64,000 nucleotides of DNA, from contig CP025322.1 in assembly GCA_004014935.1 (NCBI GenBank), positions 372,001 to 436,000 on the forward strand. Reading direction: 5' to 3'. The notes under the pieces were generated by a model. That model saw only the letters and a list, made by a program, of their open reading frames with translations, had not been told where the DNA came from and did no database searches. Positions within the stretch are counted from its first letter, which is position 1; every line of letters starts with the position of its first letter. A program made the translations under genes and the position numbers. Shown piece after piece: positions 50,365-61,300 of this stretch. Source of the stretch: Saccharomycopsis malanga. Its lineage: Eukaryota > Ascomycota > Saccharomycetes > Ascoideales > Saccharomycopsidaceae.

Positions 50365-52106
50365 TTCAACAACTAATTGTGATATGTTATAGTCTCAAAA
50401 GAAGTTGAGAAAAAAAAAAACAAAAAAAAATAAAAAGCAGGAGATTAGCTATTTAAACATGTAGATCTACGCAAGAAACAATTGAAGACACATCATCAGA
50501 AGTGGGCCTATTTATTCACCAGTTTATCCTAATCAGTTGCCTGGGGCTAATTTTTGGTGTTGATAAAGATTTGGTCCAATATTAGCCAATCAGAGCTCCG
50601 CCCGCGATAAGCAGGCAAATTTAAGCATGTGAATGCGTGTTAAAGCAATAAGACGCATGGGCCACACCACTTGCCAGTGGCTCGTCGCCAGGTTTTATGG
50701 TAAAAACTAACTGGTCACTCTACAATTCAGGATATGTATTGACAATAATTAGCAATTGACTGAGTATCAATGGCAGGCAAGCAGGACTCTACCAACATTT
50801 GTAATATATATTTATATGTTGAAACTGTCATTTAGTGTTGTTATGGAATCTCAGTTAGGTATACCCTGAGGAGGGAGTTACTCCTGGCTCAAACAACATC
50901 TTTAATACATAATCAGCTCGTTATCCTATTAGTAAAAAGATGATATTTTTTTTAGTCAATCGAAAAAGTACTGATCAAAAATAATTGCGTAGGAGTGATG
51001 AATAAAATTGTTATGAAAGCAAGGTAGCTTTGTTGTACATGCATTGATAGTTTAATAGACAATTGGCTCCATCATCTTATCGTTAACAATATATTTCGAG
51101 CATCAGTACTAGTCAGATGTTCTTTTTACGATTTTTTTCTAAAATTGTTTAATCTTGTTGGCAGTTTCCTTTTCTTGAATAGTTTCAATCTTCAAAGACC
51201 TCCTTATTTTGGTGCTTTTCAGATGTCCTTAGATTTAGTATCGATGGGACATTGCCCTCTAGTGGGGAGCCACTTTACATGAATGTGTACCTTTGTTGTT
51301 CAGCCGTGCTTTCCGTATAGAGCAAAGCCTAAAATCTCTCAACTGTGTTTTACAGGACTCAAACTGAACTCGTGGCAATAAAAATACCTATAGTCATGCT
51401 GATTATACCAAAATCTCTGGTGGTAATATATTATTTTATGGTGTCGATAGCACAACATGACTGTGATGCATTCATACCGATTCCGCCGTCATCTTATCGA
51501 TTACCTGATTAAAATATACCACCGCTACGGGTTCCAACATATTTTATCAACTACACAGTATAGTATACTACGTAACAGCTTCCATTTCTGTTATTTTTAA
51601 TTTACAGTTATTTGCCTTCCTTTCCTACTGTATTCTTCGCGGCAAAAATTATTTCAGGCCCCTTCCTTGATTAATTACCAGGTAAAAATACTCTTATAAA
51701 TAGAGTGACACAGTTAAAATCAGAACTTACTACTCAATACTAATATCAGTTATGTATGCTCTTTTGTCGTTAAAGGATATACACCCCAACACCTGACGCA
51801 GGTGTACTAATGTAATCCGTGGCACGTGATTGTTTAAAGGACACGACGAAAAGTTGAAGAAAAAACGACAAAAAGAGTAAAACCGGAAAATATCAATAGG
51901 CAAAGGAATAAAAATAAGACAAAAAAGCAATCGACTTAGTGACATACCAAAGTTTGACACGCGTTCAACAATTTTCTACTATCTGGTTTGCTGTCAACGA
52001 GCTCAATAGTAACGGTCTTCGCTATTATCTTTCAGGAACAGCTTGTAATTGGTATCAGATCATAATCCGCATATATTAGAAAAACATATCTATTTTTCCA
52101 CATACA
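50365..52106. promoter_or_regulatory. Divergent promoter region of GLN1 and ERV25
   Basis: This 1.7-kb gap contains the GLN1 control elements at 50523-50611 and a CACGTGAT box (51823-51830) about 280 bp before ERV25. I see no gene; a 76-codon minus-strand frame at 51730-51960 is low-complexity and rejected. Confidence 0.5.
50523..50611. promoter_or_regulatory. GATA and CCAAT elements upstream of GLN1
   Basis: GATAAG occurs at 50606-50611, GATAAA at 50562-50567 and, reversed, TTTATC at 50523-50528. CCAAT occurs at 50576-50580 and 50586-50590. GATA sites bind Gln3/Gat1, the nitrogen-catabolite regulators that control GLN1 in Saccharomyces, and CCAAT binds the HAP complex. They lie about 160-250 bp before the GLN1 start. 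Function here is inferred. Confidence 0.6.
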
Positions 52107-52739
52107 ATGCACATTTCATTCATATCGTCACTTCTATTTATTATAAGCCTTGTTTCGGCTTTGAGATTCGATGTTCCTGCTAGTGCTTCCAGACCTACTC
52201 CATTTTGCGTCAGAGACTTTATCACTGAAAACCAGTTGGTTGTGGTGAAAATTCATTCTTCAGGCCATGTTGGCGATGGTCAAATATTAAATTTTTACAT
52301 CGTTGACAGTGTTGGTAATGAGTACCGTAGAAAGAAGGATTTCGCCGGAAATGTCAGAGTGGCTTTCACTTCTCACTCCAATGCTGCTTTCGATGTTTGT
52401 TTCGAAAACACTGCTGTTCACAAAGGCAGAGAATTGTTCAGAGAACTCGAATTAGATATTGAAGCTGGATCTGCTGCCAGAGACTGGAACGCTATTCAAG
52501 CTGCTGAAAAATTGAAACCCGCCGAAGTTGAACTAAGAAGAATTGAAGAATTGACCGATGAACTTGTTGACGAACTCAACTACTTGAAACGTAGAGAAGA
52601 AAGATTGAGAGATACTAATGAGTCCACTAACGCCAGAGTGAAAAACTTTTCTATTCTTGCTATATTCTTACTTGTTTCCTTAGGTGTATGGCAAGTTAAT
52701 TACTTGAGAAACTACTTCAGAGCCAAGCATATCCTTTGA
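52107..52739 (+). CDS. ERV25: p24-delta cargo receptor Erv25
   Basis: Erv25 is a p24 protein of COPII vesicles that, with Emp24, Erp1 and Erp2, carries cargo such as GPI-anchored proteins from the ER to the Golgi. The 210-residue protein has a signal peptide at 1-18, a lumenal GOLD domain with its disulphide pair C34 and C98 ([14 protein letters not shown] and AFDVCFEN), a coiled-coil region ([20 protein letters not shown], then [12 protein letters not shown]), one membrane segment at about 182-199, and a short cytosolic tail [12 protein letters not shown] with the paired aromatic and dibasic-like coat-binding residues. The block [20 protein letters not shown] is nearly identical to yeast Erv25. 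It would serve the wall proteins encoded in this window. Confidence 0.96.
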   Translation: MHISFISSLLFIISLVSALRFDVPASASRPTPFCVRDFITENQLVVVKIHSSGHVGDGQILNFYIVDSVGNEYRRKKDFAGNVRVAFTSHSNAAFDVCFENTAVHKGRELFRELELDIEAGSAARDWNAIQAAEKLKPAEVELRRIEELTDELVDELNYLKRREERLRDTNESTNARVKNFSILAIFLLVSLGVWQVNYLRNYFRAKHIL

Positions 52740-53648
52740 ATTTCTTCAATGCATCTTTTTTCATAACTTTTTAAAATGGGTTTTGTATAACATATTTAAT
52801 GATTTGAAACAGGATCATTTTTTCTTGTATTTTTTAGTAGCCCAGCATTTTAAGTGAGATGTTTCGACAACTCAGTGTCTTATTTATATTTTTTCCTTTA
52901 TTTCAGGTAGTCTTGTTTTTTTATTACCAATTCAACATAGCTTTGCATTATTAACACTCTCCACTTTTTGTCAAGCTTAATGTTGAAAGCCATAAATTGT
53001 GTAGGTAGGTACCTTTCCAGGAAATAATTTGAGTAAAATTCACAGCGAAATCAAATTGCGTTAAATGTGCCATGGCTAATTAGCTCGACCATTATTTAGT
53101 TTAATTCAAACGTAGCGTCCAGACTTTTGAGCTTATTTTGCCTATCACTGATAATTCAAATCTTTTTCACTAAATAAAAATTACACGTATGGAGTGTTTA
53201 GAACCTGTAACTCAACAATTGCATTATGCGTCTTAACAAAGCTTTCCAATGAGAAGCTAGATCATAAACTATTCGTAAAACTCAAATTATGGTTTTTTTT
53301 TCTCAAAATTTCATAGGCAAGTGCAACTATCTGAAACACGAATTAGACCAAAGTCTAGTGCTCACTTTCTAACCCTTATATTTTTATTTTATAGAGATAG
53401 AGTAAGATATGCAATGCTGTCTAACAGAGTAATGGTACATGTTATATATGATTTCTATGAACTACAAAAAATATAGGCAGTTGCCCAGCAAAAATCAATA
53501 CAAAACATATGACAGTGTTAACCAATAGGAATAAATATGTACAAGGCATGCAAGTGAATATACAGAAATCAGAAATAATTAACAAGAGGATCACACTCTA
53601 TAAATCAGCGATCAAAACAAAACATCTACAATTAATTTAACCAACACC
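52740..53648. other. Convergent gap between ERV25 and CYM1
   Basis: This 909-bp gap contains dispersed-repeat copy C (53315-53375). The rest is A+T-rich with no gene that I can see. Confidence 0.45.
53315..53375. repeat. Dispersed repeat, copy C
   Basis: These 61 bases match 33452-33512 at 51 positions without gaps, in the same orientation. Only the left part of the longer copy is present, so copies B and C overlap by just about 26 bases. Confidence 0.7.
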
Positions 53649-56600
53649 TCACGATCCGAAATCAACTATGTTCCATTTTTCGGCGTCGTAACCGTCGGTT
53701 GTTGGGCCGATAACTGCGACTTTGTGATCTTTAGCCTGGTTTATGCCCTTAACCAAGTACTTCTCCGCAACATCTTTGATATCCCCGATTGATACATCTA
53801 ACAAATTTTCTCTTCTTGTTTGTCTCATGGAATCATCTATGCCATCTCTAAACAACAACATGCCCTCAGACTTCACGTCCATAGGAGCGTCAATGCCCTG
53901 AAAAATAGTAAGTTTTGCTTCATTAAGGTTCTCTTTGGTCCACTCATTTTCAACAGCAAAGAAAGCAGACTTTTTAAATGTCTCTATGCTTCTCAATGGA
54001 TTAGGGTCACGGTATGAATAGTATCCAAACAAACCGTCGATGCCACCGTAGCGCACACCACCACCGTAAGCTCCGCCCTTCTCTCTAATTTCTTTATGTA
54101 AGTACTTAAAGGTAAGCAATTGGGAAGCTACTTGTAATGCAGCACCATCTTTACTCAAGTATGATCCCCCTAATAATCCTAATGACGCATAGGAGACCTG
54201 GTATGGCAAACTAATCAAAGTTGATTTGCTTGAACTGTCTACCAAACCATCAAATTCGCCACGAAGTTTCTGGAAAAACTCAAGCAGCTCGAAGCTAGAT
54301 GTTTCTGTGTTCTTTTGACTGTCTTGTGGAAGGTCAGTCAAAAACTGTTCAATGTAAGATTCATTAGCTGACACGGTTTCGGCATCTCCAATAAGAGCAA
54401 ACTTGAAATTGGAGCTATTAATGATGATATCCTTAAGTTGCAAAAGCTTCGGAACAATCTCTGATTTCAAAACTTCTTCGTCATCCACGATTGCATTCAA
54501 TTTTCCAATGAACTTTATTTGACTGATACCGTTCAAATATTCACTTAATTCTTTCAATGGAGAAAGTGACGCTGTAGCAAAGGATCTAGCATAAGAATGA
54601 CCTGAACTTGCAATGTCAGATACGCTATTGGCGTTCAAAGACTTTATCAACGTCTTCAACTTTTCCAAATTGGAAAAATCAACATTGTTCAATATCTCGG
54701 TCCATAACTCGTAAATTTTGGAAATTTGCGAATTCAAAGAAACGCCCCGAATTTCCCAAAATAATTCAGGTTTTAAGTTGTTTTCCAAAGATGGTCTCAC
54801 ATACACTGACGAACTAAGTCCACCAGTGTATAACTTTATGTCATCTTCCAATTGGTCCATGGCCTTGTCTTTAGTCCCCAAGTTCAACAAAGCATCAGTG
54901 AATAAAGGCAAATAAGGAATTAAGTGAGGTGGTATAGTATTAGACAAATTTTTCTGTGCTCTAAAGTACAACAAGCCATTAGTATCAGTAACACGAGTCA
55001 AAAGGTTATAGCCTTTGATTTCAGTTATGTTGACAGGAATAACATCACCGTTTCTAGAAATATCTTTTTCAACACTCAATGTTGGTAAGCATGAAAGGTC
55101 CTCAGTTTGAGTTTGTTGTTCTAAAAGTTTAAGACCTCTGTCATAAATAACAGTCTTGTCTTCTTCATTCAACGCTTTAAGCTTTTCATTCAAACGTGTT
55201 TGTTCTTCCTCTACAACCTTCTTCTCAAAATCAGCATTAGGTTTCATGACAAACTTGAAAACCGGCTTATCAAGGAGCTTTTCTTTTATCATGTCTTGAA
55301 ACAACTTGCCTTTGCTTTCATTGTAATTGATTTTGAATTCATTGATAATATCATCAAATGCTAATTGGTCGAACGGATCTACTTTATTGACCCATCCAGG
55401 AATAACAGACGACAACAAGTTTAAACCAAAATCAGATTTCTTGTCCTTTTTAGAAAGTTCTAGTTGTCTTAAAAGTGCGTCAACCTTACTTTCTTCGAAA
55501 CCGGTTTCAGCTGTTTCTTTCAAAATCTCATAAACAATTTGCTCAGCTTTAGGAAGGTCCTCTCTAGACAATCCTTGAAGACCAACAGTGAAACTATTTA
55601 AATCCGTCGTGGAATCCAAACCAGAATTAACACTAAAATCATTACCCAAACCTGTTTCAATTAATTTTTTGAAAAATAAAGATGAATGACCATCAAGCAA
55701 CAAACTACTCAACAACTTCCAGCAAAAAGTATCATAAACATTATCTGGATGGCCCACATACCATGTCAACGATGCTTTGTATTGTTTGTTATCAGGTAAA
55801 GTAGGGTCAACAGGTCCTTCCACTACTACATTTTTGGAAACTGTCAAATCAATTGGTTTCCTGATACTCTTTAAACGAGGAGAACTTCTTTTACCAAAAC
55901 CAACCAAATGTTGATTCAAGTATTCCAAATTGCTGGACAATGGGAAATCACCGTATGAAAAGACTTTTGCGTTAGAAGGATGGTATCTAGAAGCATGGAA
56001 ATCCACCAAATCTTCATAAGTTAAATTGGTGATTTGCTTTGGATCGCCACCAGAAATGAACAAACTTGGATAAATATTATTCAAGAAATTGATATAAAAC
56101 AAATAGGACGAGTTTGAAAACTGACCCTTCATCTCATTGTACACCACGCCCTTGAAAATAATTGGTGAATCCTTGTTAGTAGGATCCTCATACTCAAGAC
56201 GCCATCCTTCTTGATAGAAGTCTTGTGCAGACAACAAAGGATTGAAAACAGCATCAAAGTAAATACTACGCAAGTTTTCGTAATCTTTAGCGTTGGTGGT
56301 AGAGAACGGATAAAACGTATAATCATGTCCAGTCATGGCATTCATGAAGTTGGATAATGATCTATTCAACATTTTGAAGAACGGGTCTCTCACTGGATAC
56401 TTGACTGATCCACATAATGTAGTATGCTCCAATATATGCGGAAGTCCGGTGGAATCGGTAGGATTTGTCTTGAAACATACAGAAAATACATTGTTTTTGT
56501 CATTCCGATCTATATGAAGATAGTCTAACCCAGTAGTTTTATGCTCAAGACTTACAGCTGTAAAAGCCAACTCTGGAACCGGTAAAACCTTCTTGATCTC

Positions 56601-56720
56601 AAACCCATGGATTTCTCCACCTACTGGATACTTTCTCAACACTTTCGAGGCATTATACTTCTCTACAGAAATATTTCTTGTGGATTGGCGCACTTTGGCC
56701 GCCACTTGAGGTCTGAACAT
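53649..56720 (-). CDS. CYM1: Mitochondrial presequence protease (PreP/Cym1)
   Basis: Cym1 degrades cleaved targeting peptides and other short peptides in the mitochondrial matrix or intermembrane space. The first ATG (56720) gives 1023 residues, near the yeast length (989). An N-terminal basic presequence (FRPQVAAKVRQSTRNIS) is followed by the inverted zinc motif HILEH at about residues 92-96 and the second zinc ligand in VVYNEMKGQF near 190. The middle and C-terminal halves carry the M16C architecture, with a GGSYLSKDGAALQVAS block and REKGGAYGGGVRYGG near residue 885. The gene is divergent from RPF1 with 264 bp between, and the shared gap has a CACGTG box. Confidence 0.95.
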   Translation of the reverse strand: MFRPQVAAKVRQSTRNISVEKYNASKVLRKYPVGGEIHGFEIKKVLPVPELAFTAVSLEHKTTGLDYLHIDRNDKNNVFSVCFKTNPTDSTGLPHILEHTTLCGSVKYPVRDPFFKMLNRSLSNFMNAMTGHDYTFYPFSTTNAKDYENLRSIYFDAVFNPLLSAQDFYQEGWRLEYEDPTNKDSPIIFKGVVYNEMKGQFSNSSYLFYINFLNNIYPSLFISGGDPKQITNLTYEDLVDFHASRYHPSNAKVFSYGDFPLSSNLEYLNQHLVGFGKRSSPRLKSIRKPIDLTVSKNVVVEGPVDPTLPDNKQYKASLTWYVGHPDNVYDTFCWKLLSSLLLDGHSSLFFKKLIETGLGNDFSVNSGLDSTTDLNSFTVGLQGLSREDLPKAEQIVYEILKETAETGFEESKVDALLRQLELSKKDKKSDFGLNLLSSVIPGWVNKVDPFDQLAFDDIINEFKINYNESKGKLFQDMIKEKLLDKPVFKFVMKPNADFEKKVVEEEQTRLNEKLKALNEEDKTVIYDRGLKLLEQQTQTEDLSCLPTLSVEKDISRNGDVIPVNITEIKGYNLLTRVTDTNGLLYFRAQKNLSNTIPPHLIPYLPLFTDALLNLGTKDKAMDQLEDDIKLYTGGLSSSVYVRPSLENNLKPELFWEIRGVSLNSQISKIYELWTEILNNVDFSNLEKLKTLIKSLNANSVSDIASSGHSYARSFATASLSPLKELSEYLNGISQIKFIGKLNAIVDDEEVLKSEIVPKLLQLKDIIINSSNFKFALIGDAETVSANESYIEQFLTDLPQDSQKNTETSSFELLEFFQKLRGEFDGLVDSSSKSTLISLPYQVSYASLGLLGGSYLSKDGAALQVASQLLTFKYLHKEIREKGGAYGGGVRYGGIDGLFGYYSYRDPNPLRSIETFKKSAFFAVENEWTKENLNEAKLTIFQGIDAPMDVKSEGMLLFRDGIDDSMRQTRRENLLDVSIGDIKDVAEKYLVKGINQAKDHKVAVIGPTTDGYDAEKWNIVDFGS

Positions 56721-56984
56721 TGCCTTTGAAAGTTGTATCAACCTTTTAAAATATCCTGAACTTGACAGTTAAGAGCCAAAACAACGCCACCCATGCCTTT
56801 ATCGCCTTTTCGAGTATGAAATTTTCATGAGTTGTGTGGCACGTGATCTCATCTCTAAAAAAATTTTTTTTTATGGCATTTTTCACATATGAGCGAAAAG
56901 AATATAAAGAATTAGAAAGCTAAATAAAATAATTTTAACCAGGTGAACTAAAAAAGTCTTTTATTGGCTCAAATAACAGTAAGA
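56721..56984. promoter_or_regulatory. Bidirectional CYM1-RPF1 promoter with PAC- and RRPE-like motifs
   Basis: The 264-bp gap has CACGTGAT at 56840-56847, GATGAG (reversed CTCATC) at 56848-56853, and an A7T9 tract at 56857-56872 containing AAAAATTTTT. The last two match the PAC core and RRPE, the pair found before ribosome-biogenesis genes in yeasts, and lie about 113-136 bp before the RPF1 start. This fits RPF1 and makes CYM1 a likely sharer. Confidence 0.7.
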
Positions 56985-57905
56985 ATGGGTGTTGGAGGAA
57001 AAGATTTCAAGATCAAGAATAAGGATATTCGGACACAGATAAACCTCAAACACAAGAAAGAAAAGGCCAAGATAAAAAGAGAAGAGCGTAAAGAGAGGCG
57101 TGAGAAAGGACTACCTAAGCAGATACCTGATACTATTGATTCTAAAAGAGAGTATGATGAAACTATAACAGCGCCAAAGGAAGCTAAGAAAATTGTTAAG
57201 ACTGATAGCGATGAAGATGTCGAAGAAGATGAGGAGGAGGACGAACATGACAGCGCAGGTGATTTTAGTAGTTATTTCAAAGATGGAAAGGATCCAAAAA
57301 TATTGATTACCACTTCCGCAAATTGTTCACGTCATGCATACAACTTTGTTGATTGTTTTGGGGAACTTTTTGAGGACATCAAGTTTATCAAGCGTAAACG
57401 TGAATATTCCATGAAAGATATGGCTAGATTGAGTGCCAACAGAGGTTATACACATTTAGTAGTGGTCAATGAAGATAAAAAGAATATTAATGGTATAACG
57501 TTCATTCATTTGCCAGAAGGCCCTACTTATTATTTTTCTGTGTCCTCGTATATCGAAGGTAAGAGGATTACCGGGCATGGTAAGGCTACTTCGCATATCC
57601 CTGAACTTATTCTTAAGAATTTTTCCACGTCTTTAGGTACTTCTGTTGGTAATTTGTTTACATCTTTATTTCCACACCGCCCGGACATTGAGGGAAGACA
57701 GGTTATTACGATCCACAACCAGCGAGACTTCATTTTCTTTAGAAGACATAGATATGTTTTCAGAAACGAAGAGAAGGTTGGTTTGCAGGAGTTGGGTCCT
57801 CAATTCACACTTAGACTTAGAAGAGTGCAAAGAGGCATAAAAGGTGAAATAGAGTGGGAACACAAATCAAGCATGGACAAAGACAAGAAGAGATTTTATC
57901 TTTGA
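56985..57905 (+). CDS. RPF1: Brix-domain ribosome biogenesis factor Rpf1
   Basis: Rpf1 is a nucleolar protein needed for 27S pre-rRNA processing and assembly of the 60S subunit. The first ATG at 56985 gives 306 residues (yeast 295). Residues 10-70 are strongly basic and helical (KKEKAKIKREERKERREKGL), followed by an acidic patch at about 80-95 (EDEEEDEHD). The Brix domain runs from about residue 100 to 285 with KILITTSANCSRHAYNFV, ITFIHLPEGPTYYFSVSSYI, VGNLFTSLFPHRPDIEGRQV and FRRHRYVFRNEEK, and the terminal ELGPQFTLRLRRVQRG. The order and length fit Rpf1 rather than Rpf2, Ssf1, Brx1 or Imp4. Ribosome-biogenesis promoter motifs upstream support the call. Confidence 0.95.
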   Translation: MGVGGKDFKIKNKDIRTQINLKHKKEKAKIKREERKERREKGLPKQIPDTIDSKREYDETITAPKEAKKIVKTDSDEDVEEDEEEDEHDSAGDFSSYFKDGKDPKILITTSANCSRHAYNFVDCFGELFEDIKFIKRKREYSMKDMARLSANRGYTHLVVVNEDKKNINGITFIHLPEGPTYYFSVSSYIEGKRITGHGKATSHIPELILKNFSTSLGTSVGNLFTSLFPHRPDIEGRQVITIHNQRDFIFFRRHRYVFRNEEKVGLQELGPQFTLRLRRVQRGIKGEIEWEHKSSMDKDKKRFYL

Positions 57906-58328
57906 GTTTTCTGCTCATATCGCATTTTTTCACACTGGTGTTTTCAAAATTTTCGAAAGTAAAAAAGGCTGAGTTAGAGTTGTTACTTCTGTTATTGATT
58001 TTGTATAATATGATCGTTCTTGATTTTTGATTAATTATTTTTAAAAAGTTTAATAGATCGAAGTTTTTAAGTTGCCGCTTAGTTATTTTTTAAAATCTTG
58101 TAGAAATGCTACAATCTTAGCACATCAGAATGTAATTTTTTTTTTTTGAAGTAAGCTAATATAACAGTATTGATATGACTTTATTAGATAGTACGATTTG
58201 CACATTTGAGTTAAAAATGTCATCAACTTGCTACAAAAAGCTTTTGAGAAAATGGTTAAGTCCGTAAATAATGTCTGATTTAAATTATGAACATTAAAAA
58301 TTAGTACCACAGATAAAATTGCCCAAGT
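57906..58328. other. Convergent gap between RPF1 and TRM732
   Basis: This 423-bp region between two gene ends is A+T-rich with a T-rich tract near 58136-58148. No gene is seen. Confidence 0.4.
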
Positions 58329-61300
58329 CTATAGCAATTGTTGTTTAAATAACATATTCTCTTGTAACAAGTCATGAACATCGTAGTCAGCCAAAAGCTT
58401 TTGAATCTCTTCTTTTTTCTTGTGAAAGTCAATGTCGTCCAATTTGAGATGGTAAAGCAAGCGTAGATCCAAAATCAAACATTTGACGCTGGAAAATATG
58501 ATTTCATTGCTACACCAACCCAAAACACCATCTATACCTTGTTTCTCTATGAATGATGATAAAAACAAGCAGTCTTCTTTAACTCTTTCTTTTATTTGAA
58601 TTTTTTGTGACGCAGTCAAATAATATGAACCATGGCCAATCATACCATTGATAAGGGAATGCAATTCAAAATCAACTCTATACAAGTTATCTTTTTCAGC
58701 ATCGAATAAGACTTTCCCCAATTCAAGGTATCTTTGTAAGACTTGTTGTAACGATGGTCTAGTGATAAAATGGTCCACAAGAACTGTCACGGCAATGGCT
58801 TTAAACTCATCAAGATATTTAGAAACAAAAACATTACTGGTATAAATAGGCACAGAGACGACATGGTTATAGTGCTTGCAAAAAAATTGACTCACTTGAT
58901 TTCTTATTTCTTCTGAGTCGTCGGTAAGCTGAAGATAAAGCAAAAAAAGAGCTTTTGCCACTATCAAAGAAGGCTCAGTATTGTTGAGTGTCACATAAAG
59001 CATGGAAAGCAATGAAGTACACGTGGCATATCGTAGGTCAAAAACATTATCATCAGTGGAGTATTTAGTAACCAAGTCCATCCATTGACTGATAAGTGAA
59101 GTATTATGATCATTGAGAAGTATGAGCTTTCCAATGAATGGACCTACAGCTTGTAAGGCAGTTGCTCTAACATCCTCACTTTGATCTTCTTTACAAAACT
59201 GAAACAAAATAAGTAACTTTTTGTGCGCCAGAGAAATGTCAGTATTGTCGTCACTAAGGGAAGTTGACAAGTTTTGTAACAATTCTAAAGAGGCTGACTT
59301 TATGTAAGACCAAACGTCTTCTTGGGCCAATAAATCCCAAAGCGAGTCAACCAATTTCATCTTAGTGAGTTGACAAAGAAGATTAGGCTTTTCAATAAAG
59401 AAACGTGTAGCAACAAGCTTAACTCTATAAGACTCGGAGTTCATTGCCAACTGAGCAAAGTCACCTAAAGCAACTGGATCCTGTATCTTGGAGTAGTAAT
59501 TTAATAGAAAGACAGTGACCGCTTCCAAAAGCAATTGCTTAGAGCCATCTAAATAAAACTTTTTAATCTCGTTCTGTGAGATAAAAAATGATCCGATTTG
59601 GTAGGCGATTGTGCTATTGAGGATTGTTGGGCCTCCAATTTCAAGCATTATATTCAAGATATCAACATAGAGCTTCGACACCATTTGGTTGTTAGAAAGC
59701 AACAATCTAGACAAACCTGAAATTGTAACAAACACTTTTTGACGAGAGTCATTATTATCTATCGTGACGCGTTTACTGGCTAGTAAAAGTTCCCTCACCG
59801 CTAAAAGAATACCATGAACTTTGTTCTGAGAAACTTGTGGGTTTTCTAGCATATCTAGCAAGATCTGAGCTTCAATGAATGTTTCATGTTCAAAAATGGA
59901 AGCCGGAATTGCCTTGGCAGCCATTTCTCTGATTTTGAACTGTTTTATACCCAATGATTGGGACAAAAATGGTTTAAACTCAAGCAAGTCATTGTGAAAA
60001 TTCGTAGTAGGCTTCAATCTTGACAAAACGGTAAGAATGGGAAAAACACTTTCTATGGATGAATCTTTGTTATTCAAAAACATTTCAAAGTTACGCATCA
60101 AAATCTGTTTGATGCCTTTAAATCTGGAAAAAAACAATCTGGCGGAATATGGTACGATATGATCATTAACCTTCTTAGAACCAAACAACTTGTTTTCCAA
60201 AGAAGCAAATAACATGACAGCACAATTCCTAATGCCCCAGATTTTGGATTGCATGGCCCAAAACGACAAGTCCAACCCAGCACCCACATAGAAGGCTGAG
60301 ATTTCTGACAAGTTGGCTTCTACAAAGAGCTGTTTGATACAGTTAAATGCATGAACTTGCGGCAATTCAATGTTTTCATTCAACTTATAATCTTCTTCTT
60401 TTATTGGTTTACGGGCTATTTCCATCAATCTGTTCCATGTGCTGATAAAAAGTGGTCTATCGCTCTTTCGGATACTGCGATCTCTGCTGAGTTTTCGGTT
60501 TTCGGCCATCAAAATAATAGAGATTAAGAAAGGTAACCCAGCAGATCTACGTATAATGTAGGTGGATTTCACTTTAATCAAAGATAAGTTTTGATCTAGC
60601 CATTTTGCAGGTTCATTTTCAAGCCCAGAATCTTTTCTATAGCATCTATGACAGCATTCCTCAAATGTAGGATATATAGAGTAGAAGGCACCTTTATGGT
60701 TCACAGAACCCAATTGTTCCAATATCAACTCACTGATCTGTAGAATGGTTTCCCTGGTAAGTATAGAGCTAGGTGCCTTAACTAAGAGGTTTTTGAGCAC
60801 CAAAGAAGAGTCTTTGACTGATCTCCAAGCATAGTTAGAAATAATTTGAGAAGCAGGACCATATTCGGTGGTTTTATCATTTTCTTTAAACTTGTCAGGA
60901 ACATTTCCTTCTGGTGATTCGTTAGATAAAATTTCCTTGGTCACATCCCAATTATCTACGATAATCTTCATGATCTTGACTATGCGTTGCTTCCATTCTA
61001 TAACCGATTGAGCATCGAGCTTTGCAAACGGCTCATTATCTATGATGACACTCAAGCCTTTATATAGACCATGTACTGAGTGACCGGAGACCGCGTCAGT
61101 CAAATTAACAATAGCAGCCTTTACATTTTCATCCAAACATTCAATCAAAAAATCTATAATTTTTTTGTTTTCGTCATGACGTCCTTGAGCAGAATTATAT
61201 TTAAATACAAACTGTAACAACCTTGCACCACTATCGCTTTGTTTGCCCTGAATATTCTTTAAAATACTCACAGACTTTAAAAACATATTATTGATGGTTT

